From Alentia gelatinosa (Eukaryota > Annelida > Polychaeta > Phyllodocida > Polynoidae), in the NCBI GenBank assembly GCA_950022655.1, contig OX465587.1, forward strand, positions 30,879,716-30,943,715: 64,000 nucleotides of DNA, given 5' to 3'. Each line of letters opens with the position of its first letter. The first letter of the stretch is position 1. Made by a program: the position numbers and the translations under genes. Shown in pieces: positions 20,831-36,413 of the stretch. Below the pieces are notes generated by a model. It ran no database searches. It saw nothing but the letters and a program-made list of their open reading frames with translations, and had not been told where the DNA came from.

Positions 20831-23540
20831 CATAATTTCATTTTTCAATATTCTCCCCTTAACTCGGACTCGACAAAGTGGCCATTGTTTTAAAATGATA
20901 CAAACATGATCAATTATACATAATTATCATATTTGACCTGAACTTCACCAAGGAAAATGCCATAAATCGTAAATAAACTGGGGGAGAGGGTCTTCTAGAG
21001 ATAAGTGAAAATATGCATGTCAAATATATCCATGATACTTATTACCTACTATATCTAAAAAACTACGATTCTGGTAGTATCTGCTTGGACTTCTGCCCGC
21101 ACATAAGGACAGAGTGAACCAGACTTAGGTTTGGAGAGTGAGGGGTTACGAGAGTGAGAATCTCGTGGAGGAAAATATTAGAATCTGTTCTTCTTTTTTG
21201 TAGATCTATTGGCAGAAATATCTTTTCTCTTATAGTTTATTTCGAGCCATGCCCAAATCAATGTTTAGTAGTGTAGTTTTCTTATCTACTTTTCTCGTGA
21301 GAAACCAATGAGATCTCAACTTTCGCTGGTCGCCCCACTTTGAAAACTCCGCTGATTCCCTCCACCCAGCAACAGCCTAAGTATTTGACCCTATTAGAGC
21401 ATCTGACTTTGTGGAGTAGTGGGCAGGGTGTTTCCCTGGCAATGCCAGTGTCGGGTGTTCGAACCCAGCAATAGGCAGCCCATAATTTCATTTTTCAATA
21501 TTCTCCCCTTAACTCCGACTCGACGAAGTCGCTAAATATATCCATGATATTTATGAAAGATAGATAAAAGAAGCAAAAGGAACCAAACTGATTTGTTCCT
21601 GCTATATTTTGAGCGTACCAATCTCTGATCACTTTAAAGTTTGCCTATAATGGATTGATAGCAAACTATTCCTGTTGAGGAAGCATTTGTTTCACACTGT
21701 CTCCACCAGGTGGCAAGCCTGTGCCATGAATTGACCAGTCTCTCCTCACTGCTAGGGTTCCCTACACAGCATGTTGCAGGGCTTGCCCTGTAGAGGAATC
21801 ATGTGCATCTTGTCCTGTATAACAAATTCAGAATACTCTCATCAGCAATGTTTAGCAAGACACATACTGATATTACATTATCTACCAATGACAGAGAGTT
21901 GGAGGGTTTCAATGTGATTTTTCTTAAGAAATCCTACATTGAAAAACGTCCCTTTGAACTAAATGCTTTTTCATAGAGGTAAATTAATTGCTCTTGAATG
22001 CTATTCCAGTGAGGGATTATGATATCAGTATATGGTAGTATTGTGGAGCAGCTTATAGGACTATTTCTTGGATTCTAAAAAAGCATAATTGAGACTTTTG
22101 TCATGGACTTCATAGGGCTCTATGTTCAAGTGAGGCCATTGTTTTAAAATGATACAAACATGATCAATTATACATAATTATCATATTTGACCTGAACTTC
22201 ACCAAGGAAAATGCCATAAATCGTAAATAAACTGGGGGAGAGGGTCTTCTAGAGATAAGTGAAAATATGCATGTCAAATATATCCATGATACTTATTACC
22301 TACTATATCTAAAAAAACTACGATTCTGGTAGTATCTGCTTGGACTTCTGCCCGCACATAAGGACAGAGTGAACCAGACTTATGCTTGGAGAGTGAGAAT
22401 CTTGTGGAGGAAAATATTAGAATCTGTTCTTCTTTTTTGTAGATCTATTTGCAGAAATATCTTTTCTCTTATGATTTATTTTGAGCCATGCCAAAATTAA
22501 TGTCTAGTAGTGTAGTTTTCTTATCTACTTTTCTCGTGAGAAACCAATGAGATCTCAACTTTATCTGGTCGCCCCAATTTCAAAACTCCGCTGATTCCCT
22601 ACACCCAGCAACAGCCTAAGTATTTGACCCTATTAGAGCATCTGACTTTGTGGAGTAGTGGGCAGGGTGTTTCCCTGGCAATGCCAGTGTCGGGTGTTCG
22701 AACCCAGCAATAGGCAGCCCATAATTTCATTTTTCAATATTCTCCCCTTAACTCGGACTCGACAAAGTCGCTAAATATATCCATGATATTTATGAAAGAT
22801 AGATAAAAGAAGCAAAAGGAACCAAACTGATTTGTTCCTGCTATATTTTGAGGGTACCAATCTCTGATCACTTTAAAGTTTGCCTATAATGGATGGATAG
22901 CAAACCATTCCTGTTGAGGAAGCATTTGTTTCACACCGTCTCCACCAGGTGGCAAGCCTGTACCATGACTTGACCAGTCTCTCCTCACTGGTAGGGTTCC
23001 CTACACAGCATGTTGCAGGGCTTGCCCTGTAGAGGAATCATGTGCATCTTGTCCTGTATAACAAATTCAGAATACTCTCATCAGCAATGTTTAGCAAGAC
23101 ACATACTGATATTACATTATCTACCAATGACAAAGGGTTGGAGGGTTTCAATGTGATTTTTCTTGAGAAATCCTACATTGAAAAACGTCCCTGTGAACTA
23201 AATGCTTTTTCATAGAGGTAAATTAATTGCTCTTGAATGCTATTCCAGTGAGGGATTATGATATCAGTATATGGTAGTATTGTGGAGCAGCTTATAGGAC
23301 TATTTCTTGTATTCTAAAAAAGCATAATTGAGACTTTTGTCATGGACTTCATAGGGCTCTATGTTCAAGTGAGGCCATTGTTTTAAAATGATACAAACAT
23401 GATCAATTATACATAATTATCATATTTGACCTGAATTTCACCAAGGAAAATCCCATAAATCGTAAATAAACTGGGGGAGAGGGTCTTCTAGAGAAAGTGA
23501 AAATATGCATGTCAAATATACCCATGATACTTATTACCTA

Positions 23541-23874
23541 TTATTATATACATGTGGTAGTATATCCTACACATACTGCCCGCTCCTACCCATGTCGTAT
23601 TTATACCCGTACGACACCTAGGTGACGTAAGGGGTATGTATGTGGCGTACGGGGCATGTACGGCGGCAAAATCCAAATATTCCCCGAGTAGCAAAGTTAA
23701 AAATTCGATATTTTAAGGTATATAATGATAGAGAAACAGGCTCACTGTCTACGTACGGATAAAATACTTGATAAATCGGCGATCAGATGAACCTCTGCCT
23801 TCGGCATCGGTTGATCTGATCGCCGATTTTACCGCGTATTTTATCCGTACGGAGACAGTAAGCCTGTTTCTCTA
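23541..23874. mobile_element. hairpin-bearing insertion in array unit, copy 1
   Basis: Plain units read TTATTACCTACTATATC across this point. Here about 334 bp lie between the TA and a second TA before CTATATC, consistent with a TA target duplication. The right part (23729-23874) is a near-perfect hairpin: AGAGAAACAGGCTCACTGTC and GTACGGATAAAATAC are mirrored by GTATTTTATCCGTAC and AAGCCTGTTTCTCT, with centre GCCTTCGGC. The left part carries CpG-rich GTACG motifs and a 60-codon minus-strand frame of no recognised family. Confidence 0.75.
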
Positions 23875-26357
23875 TACTATATCTAAAAAACTACGATTCT
23901 GGAAGTATCTGCTTGGACTTCTGCCCGCACATAAGGACAGAGTGAACCAGACTTAGGCTTGGAGAGTGAGGGGCTTCGAGAGTGAAAATCTCGTGAAGGA
24001 AAATATTAGAATCTGTTCTTCTTTTTTGTAGATCGATTTGCAGAAATATCTTTTCTCTTATGATTTATTTTGAGCCATGCCCAAATCAATGTCTAGTAGT
24101 GTAGTTTTCTTATCTACTTTTCTCGTGAGAAACCAATGAGATCTCAACTTTCACTGGTCGCCCCACTTTCAAAACTCCGCTGATTCCCTACACCCAGCAA
24201 CAGCCTAAGTATTTGACCCTATTAGAGCATCTGACTTGGTGGAGTAGTGGGCAGGGTGTTTCCCTGGCAATGCCAGTGTCGGGTGTTCGAACCCAGCAAT
24301 AGGCAGCCCATAATTTCATTTTTCAATATTCTCCCCTTAACTCGGACTCGACGAAGTCGCTAAATATATCCATGATATTTATGAAAGATGGATAAAAGAA
24401 GCAAAAGGAACCAAACTGATTTGTTCCTGCTATATTTTGAGAGTACCAATCTCTGATCACTTTAAAGTTTGCCTATAATGGATGGATAGCAAACCATTCT
24501 TGTTGAGGAAGTATTTGTTTCACACCGTCTCCACCAGGTGGCAAGCCTGTACCATGACTTGACCAGTCTCTCCTCACTGGTAGGGTTCCCTACACAGCAT
24601 GTTGCAGGGCTTGCCCTGTAGAGGAATCATGTGCATCTTGTCCTGTATAACAAATTCAGAATACTCTCATCAGCAATGTTTAGCAAGACACATACTGATA
24701 TTACATTATCTACCAATGACAAAGGGTTGGAGGGTTTCAATGTGATTTTTCTTGAGAAATCCTCATTGAAAAACGTCCCTGTGAACTAAATGCTTTTTCA
24801 TAGAGGTAAATTAATTGCTCTTGAATGCTATTCCAGTGAGGGATTATGATATCAGTATATGGTAGTATTGTGGAGCAGCTTATAGGACTATTTTTTGGAT
24901 TCTAAAAAAGCATAATTGAGACTTTTGTCATGGACTTCATAGGGCTCTATGTTCAAGTGAGGCCATTGTTTTAAAATGATACAAACATGATCAATTATAC
25001 ATAATTATCATATTTGACCTGAACTTCACCAAGGAAAATGCCATAAATCGTAAATAAACTGGGGAAGAGGGTCTTCTAGAGATAAGTGAAAATATGCATG
25101 TCAAATATATCCATGATACTTATTACCTACTATATCTAAAAAACTACGATTCTGGTAGTATCTACTTGGACTTATGCCAGCACATAAGGACAGAGTGAAC
25201 CAGACTTAGGCTTGGAAAGTGAGAATCTCGCGGAGGAAAATATTAGAATCTGTTCTTCTTTTTTGTAGATCTATTTGCAGAAATATCTTTTCTCTTATGA
25301 TTTATTTTGAGCCATGCCAAAATTAATGTCTAGTAGTGTAGTTTTTTTATCTACTTTTCTCGTGAGAAACCAATGAGATCTCAACTTTCACTGGTCGCCC
25401 CACTTTCAAAACTCCGCTGATTCCCTACACCCAGCAACAGCCTAAGTATTTGACCCAATTGACTTGGTGGAGTAGTGGGCAGGGTGTTTCCCTGGCAATG
25501 CCAGTGTCGGGTGTTCGAACCCAGCAATAGGCAGCCCAAAATTTCATTTTTCAATATTCTCCCCTTTACTCGGACTCGACAAAGTCGCTAAATATATCCA
25601 TGATATTTATGAAAGATAGATAAAAGAAGAAAAAGGAACCAAACTGATTTGTTCCTGCTATATTTTGAGAGTACCAATCTCTGATCACTTTAAAGTTTGC
25701 CTATAATGGATGGATAGCAAACCATTCCTGTTGAGGAAGCACTTGTTTCACACGGTCTCCACCAGGTGGCAAGCCTGTACCATGACTTGGCCAGTCTCTC
25801 CTCACTGGTAGGGTTCCCTACACAGCATGTTGCAGGGCTTGCCCTGTAGAGGAATCATGTGCATCTTGTCCTGTATAACAAATTCAGAATACTCTCATCA
25901 GCAATGTTTAGCAAGACACATACTGATATTACATTATCTACCAATGACAAAGGGTTGGAGGGTTTCAATGTGATTTTTCTTGAGAAATCCTACATTGAAA
26001 AACGTCCCTGTGAACTAAATGCTTTTTCATAGAGGTAAATTAATTGCTCTTGAATGCTATTCCAGTGAGGGATTATGATATCAGTATATGGTAGTATTGT
26101 GGAGCAGCTTATAGGACTATTTCTTGGATTCTAAAAAAGCATAATTGAGACTTTTGTCATGGACTTCATAGTGCTCTATGTTCAAGTGAGGCCATTGTTT
26201 TAAAATGATACAAACATGATCAATTATACATAATTATCATATTTGACCTGAACTTCACCAAGGAAAATGCCATAAATCGTAAATAAACTGGGGGAGAGGG
26301 TCTTCTAGAGAAAGTGAAAATATGCATGTCAAATATACCCATGATACTTATTACCTA

Positions 26358-26692
26358 TTATTATATACATGTGGTAGTATATCCTACACATACTGCCCGC
26401 TCCTACCCATGTCGTATTTATACCCGTACGACACCTAGGTGACGTAAGGGGTATGTATGTGGCGTACGGGGCATGTACGGCGGCAAAATCCAAATATTCC
26501 CCGAGTAGCAAAGTTAAAAATTCGATATTTTAAGGTTTATAATAAAAGAGAAACAGGCTCACTGTCTACGTACGGATAAAATACTTGGTAAAATCGGCGA
26601 TCAGATGAACCTCTGCCTTCGGCATCGGTTGATCTGATCGCCGATTTTACCACGTATTTTATCCGTACGGAGACAGTAAGCCTGTTTCTCTA
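26358..26692. mobile_element. hairpin-bearing insertion, copy 2
   Basis: Same insertion at the same place in the unit. Small differences from copy 1 include AATAAAAGAG before the hairpin and TTTTACCACG in the right arm; copy 8 shares both. Confidence 0.75.
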
Positions 26693-29600
26693 TACTATAT
26701 CTAAAAAACTACGATTCTGGTAGTATCTGCTTGGACTTCTGCCCGCACATAAGGACAGAGTGAACCAGACTTAGGCTTGGAGAGTGAGGGGCCACGAGAG
26801 TGAGAATCTCGTGAAGGAAAATATTAGAATCTGTTCTTCTTTTTTGTAGATCGATTTGCAGAAATATCTTTTCTCTTATGATTTATTTTGAGCCATGCCC
26901 AAATCAATGTCTAGTAGTGTAGTTTTCTTATCTACTTTTCTCGTGAGAAACCAATGAGATCTCAACTTTCACTGGTCACCCCACTTTCAAAACTCCGCTG
27001 ATTCCCTACACCCAGCAACAGCCTAAGTATTTGACCCTATTAGAGCATCTGACTTTGTGGAGTAGTGGGCAGGGTGTTTCCCTGGTAATGCCAGTGTTAG
27101 GTGTTCGAACCCAGCAATAGGCAGCCCATAATTTCATTTTTCAATATTCTCCCCTTAACTCGGACTCGACAAAGTCGCTAAATATATCCATGATATTTAT
27201 GAAAGATAGATAAAAGAAGCAAAAGGAACCAAACTGATTTGTTCCTGCTATATTTTGAGAGTACCAATCTCTGATCACTTTAAAGTTTGCCTATAATGGA
27301 TGGATAGCAAACCATTCCTGTTGAGGAAGTATTTGTTTCACACCGTCTCCACCAGGTGGCAAGCCTGTACCATGACTTGACCAGTCTCTCCTCACTGGTA
27401 GGGTTCCCTACACAGCATGTTGCAGGGCTTGCCCTGTAGAGGAATCATGTGCATCTTGTCCTGTATAACAAATTCAGAATACTCTCATCAGCAATGTTTA
27501 GCAAGACACATACTGATATTACATTATCTACCAATGACAAAGGGTTGGAGGGTTTCAATGTGATTTTTCTTGAGAAATCCTACATTGAAAAACGTCCCTG
27601 TGAACTAAATGCTTTTTCATAGAGGTAAATTAATTGCTCTTGAATGCTATTCCAGTGAGGGATTATGATATCAGTATATCGTAGTATTGTGGAGCAGCTT
27701 ATAGGACTATTTCTTGGATTCTAAAAAAGCATAATTGAGACTTTTGTCATGGACTTCATAGGGCTCTATGTTCAAGTGAGGCCATTGTTTTAAAATGATA
27801 CAAACATGATCAATTATACATAATTATCATATTTGACCTGAACTTCACCAAGGAAAATGCCATAAATCGTAAATAAACTGGGGAAGAGGGTCTTCTAGAG
27901 AAAGTGAAAATATGCATGTCAAATATATCCATGATACTTATTACCTACTATATCTAAAAAACTACGATTCTGGTAGTATCTGCTTGGACTTCTGCCCGCA
28001 CATAAGGACAGAGTGAACCAGACTTAGGCTTGGAAAGTGAGAATCTCGCGGAGGAAAATATTAGAATCTGTTCTTCTTTTTTGTAGATCTATTTGCAGAA
28101 ATATCTTTTCTCTTATGATTTATTTCGAGCCATGCCGAAATCAATGTCTAGTAGTGTAGTTTTCTTATCTACTTTTCTCGTGAGAAACCAATGAGATCTC
28201 AACTTTCGCTGGTCGCCCCACTTTCAAAACTCCGCTGATTCCCTACACCCAGCAACAGCCTAAGTATTTGACCCTATTAGAGCATCTGACTTTGTGGAGT
28301 AGTGGGCAGGGTGTTTCCCTGGCAATGCCAGTGTCGGGTGTTCGAACCCAGCAATAGGCAGCCCATAATTTCATTTTTCAATATTCTCCCCTTAACTCGG
28401 ACTCGACAAAGTCGCTAAATATATCCATGATATTTATGAAAGATAGATAAAAGAAGCAAAAGGAACCAAACTGATTTGTTCCTGCTATATTTTGAGAGTA
28501 CCAATCTCTGATCACTTTAAAGTTTGCCTATAATGGATGGATAGCAAACCATTTCTGTTGAGGAAGTATTTGTTTCACACCGTCTCCACCAGGTGGCAAG
28601 CCTGTACCATGACTTGGCCAGTCTCTCCTCACTGGTAGGGTTCCCTACACAGCATGTTGCAGGGCTTGCCCTGTAGAGGAATCATGTGCATCTTGTCCTG
28701 TATAACAAATTCAGAATACTCTCATCAGCAATGTTTAGCAAGACACATACTGATATTACATTATCTACCAATGACAAAGGGTTGGAGGGTTTCAATGTGA
28801 TTTTTCTTGAGAAATCCTACATTGAAAAACGTCCCTGTGAACTAAATGCTTTTTCATAGAGGTAAATTAATTGCTCTTGAATGCTATTCCAGTGAGGGAT
28901 TATGATATCAGTATATGGTAGTATTGTGGAGCAGCTTATAGGACTATTTCTTGGATTCTAAAAAAGCATAATTGAGACTTTTGTCATGGACTTCATAGGG
29001 CTCTATGTTCAAGTGAGGCCATTGTTTTAAAATGATACAAACATGATCAATTATACATAATTATCATATTTGACCTGAACTTCACCAAGGAAAATGCCAT
29101 AAATCGTAAATAAACTGGGGAAGAGGGTCTTCTAGAGAAAGTGAAAATATGCATGTCAAATATATCCATGATACTTATTACCTACTATATCTAAAAAACT
29201 ACGATTCTGGTAGTATCTGCTTGGACTTCTGCCCGCACATAAGGACAGAGTGAACCAGACTTAGGCTTGGAAAATGAGAATCTCGCGGAGGAAAATATTA
29301 GAATCTGTTCTTCTTTTTTGTAGATCTATTTGCAGAAATATCTTTTCTCTTATGATTTATTTCGAGCCATGCCGAAATCAATGTCTAGTAGTGTAGTTTT
29401 TTTATCTACTTTTCTCGTGAGAAACCAATGAGATCTCAACTTTCGCTGGTCGCCCCACTTTCAAAACTCCGCTGATTCCCTCCACCCAGCAACAGCCTAA
29501 GTATTTGACCCTATTAGAGCATCTGACTTGGTGGAGTAGAGGGCAGGGTGTTTCCCTGGCAATGCCAGTGTCGGGTGTTCGAACCCAGCAATAGGCAGCC

Positions 29601-30422
29601 CCATAATTTCATTTTTCAATATTCTCCCCTTAACTCGGACTCGACAAAGTCGCTGAATATATCCATGATATTTATGAAAGATAGATAAAAGAAGCAAAAG
29701 GAACCAAACTGATTTGTTCCTGCTATATTTTGAGAGTACCAATCTCTGATCACTTTAAAGTTTGCCTATAATGGATGGATAGCAAACCATTCCTGTTGAG
29801 GAAGCACTTGTTTCACACGGTCTCCACCAGGTGGCAAGCCTGTACCATGACTTGGCCAGTCTCTCCTCACTGGTAGGGTTCCCTACACAGCATGTTGCAG
29901 GGCTTGCCCTGTAGAGGAATCATGTGCATCTTGTCCTGTATAACAAATTCAGAATACTCTCATCAGCAATGTTTAGCAAGACACATACTGATATTACATT
30001 ATCTACCAATGACAAAGGGTTGGAGGGATTCAATGTGATTTTTCTTGAGAAATCCTACATTGAAAAACGTCCCTGTGAACTAAATGCTTTTTCATAGAGG
30101 TAAATTAATTGCTCTTGAATGCTATTCCAGTGAGGGATTATGATATCAGTATATGGTAGTATTGTGGAGCAGCTTATAGGACTATTTCTTGTATTCTAAA
30201 AAAGCATAATTGAGACTTTTGTCATGGACTTCATAGGGCTCTATGTTCAAGTGAGGCCATTGTTTTAAAATGATACAAACATGATCAATTATACATAATT
30301 ATCATATTTGACCTGAACTTCACCAAGGAAAATCCCATAAATCGTAAATAAACTGGGGGAGAGGGTCTTCTAGAGAAAGTGAAAATATGCATGTCAAATA
30401 TACCCATGATACTTATTACCTA

Positions 30423-30757
30423 TTATTATATACATGTGGTAGTATATCCTACACATACTGCCCGCTCCTACCCATGTCGTATTTATACCCGTACGACACC
30501 TAGGTGACGTAAGGGGTATGTATGTGGCGTACGGGGCATGTACGGCGGCAAAATCCAAATATTCCCCGAGTAGCAAAGTTAAAAATTCGATATTTCAAGG
30601 TAAATAATAATAGAGAAACAGGCTCACTGTCTACGTACGGATAAAATACTTGGTAAAATCGGCGATCAGATGAACCTCTGCCTTCGGCATCGGTTGATCT
30701 GATCGCCGATTTTACCGCGTATTTTATCCGTACGGAGACAGTAAGCCTGTTTCTCTA
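30423..30757. mobile_element. hairpin-bearing insertion, copy 3
   Basis: Same position in the unit. AAGGTAAATAATAATAGAG precedes the hairpin, a variant shared with copy 4. Confidence 0.75.
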
Positions 30758-33250
30758 TACTATATCTAAAAAACTACGATTCTGGTAGTATCTGCTTGGA
30801 CTTCTGCCCGCACATAAGGACAGAGTGAACCAGACTTAGGCTTGGAGAGTGAGGGGCCACGAGAGTGAAAATCTCATGAAGGAAAATATTAGAATCTGTT
30901 CTTCTTTTTTGTAGATCGATTTGCAGAAATATCTTTTCTCTTATGATTTATTTTGAGCCATGCCCAAATCAATGTCTAGTAGTGTAGTTTTCTTATCTAC
31001 TTTTCTCGTGAGAAACCAATGAGATCTCAACTTTCACTGGTCGCCCCACTTTCAAAACTCCGCTGATTCCCTACACCCAGCAACAGCCTAAGTATTTGAC
31101 CCTATTAGAGCATCTGACTTTGTGGAGTAGTGGGCAGGGTGTTTCCCTGGCAAGGCCAGTGTCGGGTGTTCGAACCCAGCAATAGGCAGCCCATAATTTC
31201 ATTTTTCAATATTCTCCCCTTAACTCGGACTCGACGAAGTCGCTAAATATATCCATGATATTTATGAAAGATGGATAAAAGAAGCAAAAGGAACCAAACT
31301 GATTTGTTCCTGCTATATTTTGAGAGTACCAATCTCTGATCACTTTAAAGTTTGCCTATAATGGATGGATAGCAAACCATTCTTGTTGAGGAAGTATTTG
31401 TTTCACACCGTCTCCACCAGGTGGCAAGCCTGTACCATGACTTGACCAGTCTCTCCTCACTGGTAGGGTTCCCTACACAGCATGTTGCAGGGCTTGCCCT
31501 GTAGAGGAATCATGTGCATCTTGTCCTGTATAACAAATTCAGAATACTCTCATCAGCAATGTTTAGCAAGACACATACTGATATTACATTATCTACCAAT
31601 GACAAAGGGTTGGAGGGATTCAATGTGATTTTTCTTGAGAAATCCTACATTGAAAAACGTCCCTGTGAACTAAATGCTTTTTCATAGAGGTAAATTAATT
31701 GCTCTTGAATGCTATTCCAGTGAGGGATTATGATATCAGTATATGGTAGTATTGTGGAGCAGCTTATAGGACTATTTCTTGGATTCTAAAAAAGCATAAT
31801 TGAGACTTTTGTCATGGACTTCATAGGGCTCTATGTTCAAGTGAGGCCATTGTTTTAAAATGATACAAACATGATCAATTATACATAATTATCATATTTG
31901 ACCTGAACTTCACCAAGGAAAATGCCATAAATCGTAAATAAACTGGGGAAGAGGGCCTTCTAGAGAAAGTGAAAATATGCATGTCAAATATATCCATGAT
32001 ACTTATTACCTACTATATCTAAAAAACTACGATTCTGGTAGTATCTGCTTGGACTTCTGCCCGCACATAAGGACAGAGTGAACCAGACTTAGGCTTGGAA
32101 AGTGAGAATCTCGTGGAGGAAAATATTAGAATCTGTTTTTCTTTTTTGTAGATCTATTGGCAGAAATATCTTTTCTCTTATGATTTATTTCGAGCCATGC
32201 CGAAATCAATGTCTAGTAGCGTAGTTTTTTTATCTACTTTTCTCGTGAGAAACCAATGAGATCTCAACTTTCGCTGGTCGCCCCACTTTCAAAACTCCGC
32301 TGATTCCCTCCACCCAGCAACAGCCTAAGTATTTGACCCTATTAGAGCATCTGACTTGGTGGAGTAGTGGGCAGGGTGTTTCCCTGGCAATGCCAGTGTC
32401 GGGTGTTCGAACCCAGCAATAGGCAGCCCCATAATTTCATTTTTCAATATTCTCCCCTTAACTCGGACTCGACAAAGTCGCTGAATATATCCATGATATT
32501 TATGAAAGATAGATAAAAGAAGCAAAAGGAACCAAACTGATTTGTTCCTGCTATATTTTGAGAGTACCAATCTCTGATCACTTTAAAGTTTGCCTATAAT
32601 GGATGGATAGCAAACCATTCCTGTTGAGGAAGCACTTGTTTCACACGGTCTCCACCAGGTGGCAAGCCTGTACCATGACTTGGCCAGTCTCTCCTCACTG
32701 GTAGGGTTCCCTACACAGCATGTTGCAGGGCTTGCCCTGTAGAGGAATCATGTGCATCTTGTCCTGTATAACAAATTCAGAATACTCTCATCAGCAATGT
32801 TTAGCAAGACACATACTGATATTACATTATCTACCAATGACAAAGGGTTGGAGGGATTCAATGTGATTTTTCTTGAGAAATCCTACATTGAAAAACGTCC
32901 CTGTGAACTAAATGCTTTTTCATAGAGGTAAATTAATTGCTCTTGAATGCTATTCCAGTGAGGGATTATGATATCAGTATATGGTAGTATTGTGGAGCAG
33001 CTTATAGGACTATTTCTTGTATTCTAAAAAAGCATAATTGAGACTTTTGTCATGGACTTCATAGGGCTCTATGTTCAAGTGAGGCCATTGTTTTAAAATG
33101 ATACAAACATGATCAATTATACATAATTATCATATTTGACCTGAACTTCACCAAGGAAAATCCCATAAATCGTAAATAAACTGGGGGAGAGGGTCTTCTA
33201 GAGAAAGTGAAAATATGCATGTCAAATATACCCATGATACTTATTACCTA

Positions 33251-33585
33251 TTATTATATACATGTGGTAGTATATCCTACACATACTGCCCGCTCCTACC
33301 CATGTCGTATTTATACCCGTACGACACCTAGGTGACGTAAGGGGTATGTATGTGGCGTACGGGGCATGTACGGCGGCAAAATCCAAATATTCCCCGAGTA
33401 GCAAAGTTAAAAATTCGATATTTCAAGGTAAATAATAATAGAGAAACAGGCTCACTGTCTACGTACGGATAAAATACTTGGTAAAATCGGCGATCAGATG
33501 AACCTCTGCCTTCGGCATCGGTTGATCTGATCGCCGATTTTACCGCGTATTTTATCCGTACGGAGACAGTAAGCCTGTTTCTCTA
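33251..33585. mobile_element. hairpin-bearing insertion, copy 4
   Basis: Near-identical to copy 3, one 2,828-bp period later. Confidence 0.75.
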
Positions 33586-36078
33586 TACTATATCTAAAAA
33601 ACTACGATTCTGGTAGTATCTGCTTGGACTTCTGCCCGCACATAAGGACAGAGTGAACCAGACTTAGGCTTGGAGAGTGAGGGGCCACGAGAGTGAAAAT
33701 CTCATGAAGGAAAATATTAGAATCTGTTCTTCTTTTTTGTAGATCGATTTGCAGAAATATCTTTTCTCTTATGATTTATTTTGAGCCATGCCCAAATCAA
33801 TGTCTAGTAGTGTAGTTTTCTTATCTACTTTTCTCGTGAGAAACCAATGAGATCTCAACTTTCACTGGTCGCCCCACTTTCAAAACTCCGCTGATTCCCT
33901 ACACCCAGCAACAGCCTAAGTATTTGACCCTATTAGAGCATCTGACTTTGTGGAGTAGTGGGCAGGGTGTTTCCCTGGCAAGGCCAGTGTCGGGTGTTCG
34001 AACCCAGCAATAGGCAGCCCATAATTTCATTTTTCAATATTCTCCCCTTAACTCGGACTCGACGAAGTCGCTAAATATATCCATGATATTTATGAAAGAT
34101 GGATAAAAGAAGCAAAAGGAACCAAACTGATTTGTTCCTGCTATATTTTGAGAGTACCAATCTCTGATCACTTTAAAGTTTGCCTATAATGGATGGATAG
34201 CAAACCATTCTTGTTGAGGAAGTATTTGTTTCACACCGTCTCCACCAGGTGGCAAGCCTGTACCATGACTTGACCAGTCTCTCCTCACTGGTAGGGTTCC
34301 CTACACAGCATGTTGCAGGGCTTGCCCTGTAGAGGAATCATGTGCATCTTGTCCTGTATAACAAATTCAGAATACTCTCATCAGCAATGTTTAGCAAGAC
34401 ACATACTGATATTACATTATCTACCAATGACAAAGGGTTGGAGGGATTCAATGTGATTTTTCTTGAGAAATCCTACATTGAAAAACGTCCCTGTGAACTA
34501 AATGCTTTTTCATAGAGGTAAATTAATTGCTCTTGAATGCTATTCCAGTGAGGGATTATGATATCAGTATATGGTAGTATTGTGGAGCAGCTTATAGGAC
34601 TATTTCTTGGATTCTAAAAAAGCATAATTGAGACTTTTGTCATGGACTTCATAGGGCTCTATGTTCAAGTGAGGCCATTGTTTTAAAATGATACAAACAT
34701 GATCAATTATACATAATTATCATATTTGACCTGAACTTCACCAAGGAAAATGCCATAAATCGTAAATAAACTGGGGAAGAGGGCCTTCTAGAGAAAGTGA
34801 AAATATGCATGTCAAATATATCCATGATACTTATTACCTACTATATCTAAAAAACTACGATTCTGGTAGTATCTGCTTGGACTTCTGCCCGCACATAAGG
34901 ACAGAGTGAACCAGACTTAGGCTTGGAAAGTGAGAATCTCGTGGAGGAAAATATTAGAATCTGTTTTTCTTTTTTGTAGATCTATTGGCAGAAATATCTT
35001 TTCTCTTATGATTTATTTCGAGCCATGCCGAAATCAATGTCTAGTAGCGTAGTTTTTTTATCTACTTTTCTCGTGAGAAACCAATGAGATCTCAACTTTC
35101 GCTGGTCGCCCCACTTTCAAAACTCCGCTGATTCCCTCCACCCAGCAACAGCCTAAGTATTTGACCCTATTAGAGCATCTGACTTTGTGGAGTAGTGGGC
35201 AGGGTGTTTCCCTGGCAATGCCAGTGTCGGGTGTTCGAACCCAGCAATAGGCAGCCCCATAATTTCATTTTTCAATATTCTCCCCTTAACTCGGACTCGA
35301 CAAAGTCGCTGAATATATCCATGATATTTATGAAAGATAGATAAAAGAAGCAAAAGGAACCAAACTGATTTGTTCCTGCTATATTTTGAGAGTACCAATC
35401 TCTGATCACTTTAAAGTTTGCCTATAATGGATGGATAGCAAACCATTCCTGTTGAGGAAGCACTTGTTTCACACGGTCTCCACCAGGTGGCAAGCCTGTA
35501 CCATGACTTGGCCAGTCTCTCCTCACTGGTAGGGTTCCCTACACAGCATGTTGCAGGGCTTGCCCTGTAGAGGAATCATGTGCATCTTGTCCTGTATAAC
35601 AAATTCAGAATACTCTCATCAGCAATGTTTAGCAAGACACATACTGATATTACATTATCTACCAATGACAAAGGGTTGGAGGGATTCAATGTGATTTTTC
35701 TTGAGAAATCCTACATTGAAAAACGTCCCTGTGAACTAAATGCTTTTTCATAGAGGTAAATTAATTGCTCTTGAATGCTATTCCAGTGAGGGATTATGAT
35801 ATCAGTATATGGTAGTATTGTGGAGCAGCTTATAGGACTATTTCTTGTATTCTAAAAAAGCATAATTGAGACTTTTGTCATGGACTTCATAGGGCTCTAT
35901 GTTCAAGTGAGGCCATTGTTTTAAAATGATACAAACATGATCAATTATACATAATTATCATATTTGACCTGAACTTCACCAAGGAAAATCCCATAAATCG
36001 TAAATAAACTGGGGGAGAGGGTCTTCTAGAGAAAGTGAAAATATGCATGTCAAATATACCCATGATACTTATTACCTA

Positions 36079-36413
36079 TTATTATATACATGTGGTAGTA
36101 TATCCTACACATACTGCCCGCTCCTACCCATGTCGTATTTATACCCGTACGACACCTAGGTGACGTAAGGGGTATGTATGTGGCGTACGGGGCATGTACG
36201 GCGGCAAAATCCAAATATTCCCCGAGTAGCAAAGTTAAAAATTCGATATTTCAAGGTATATAATAATAGAGAAACAGGCTCACTGTCTACGTACGGATAA
36301 AATACTTGGTAAAATCGGCGATCAGATGAACCTCTGCCTTCGGCATCGGTTGATCTGATCGCCGATTTTACCGCGTATTTTATCCGTACGGAGACAGTAA
36401 GCCTGTTTCTCTA
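36079..36413. mobile_element. hairpin-bearing insertion, copy 5
   Basis: Same as copy 4 except AAGGTATATAATAATAGAG before the hairpin. Confidence 0.75.
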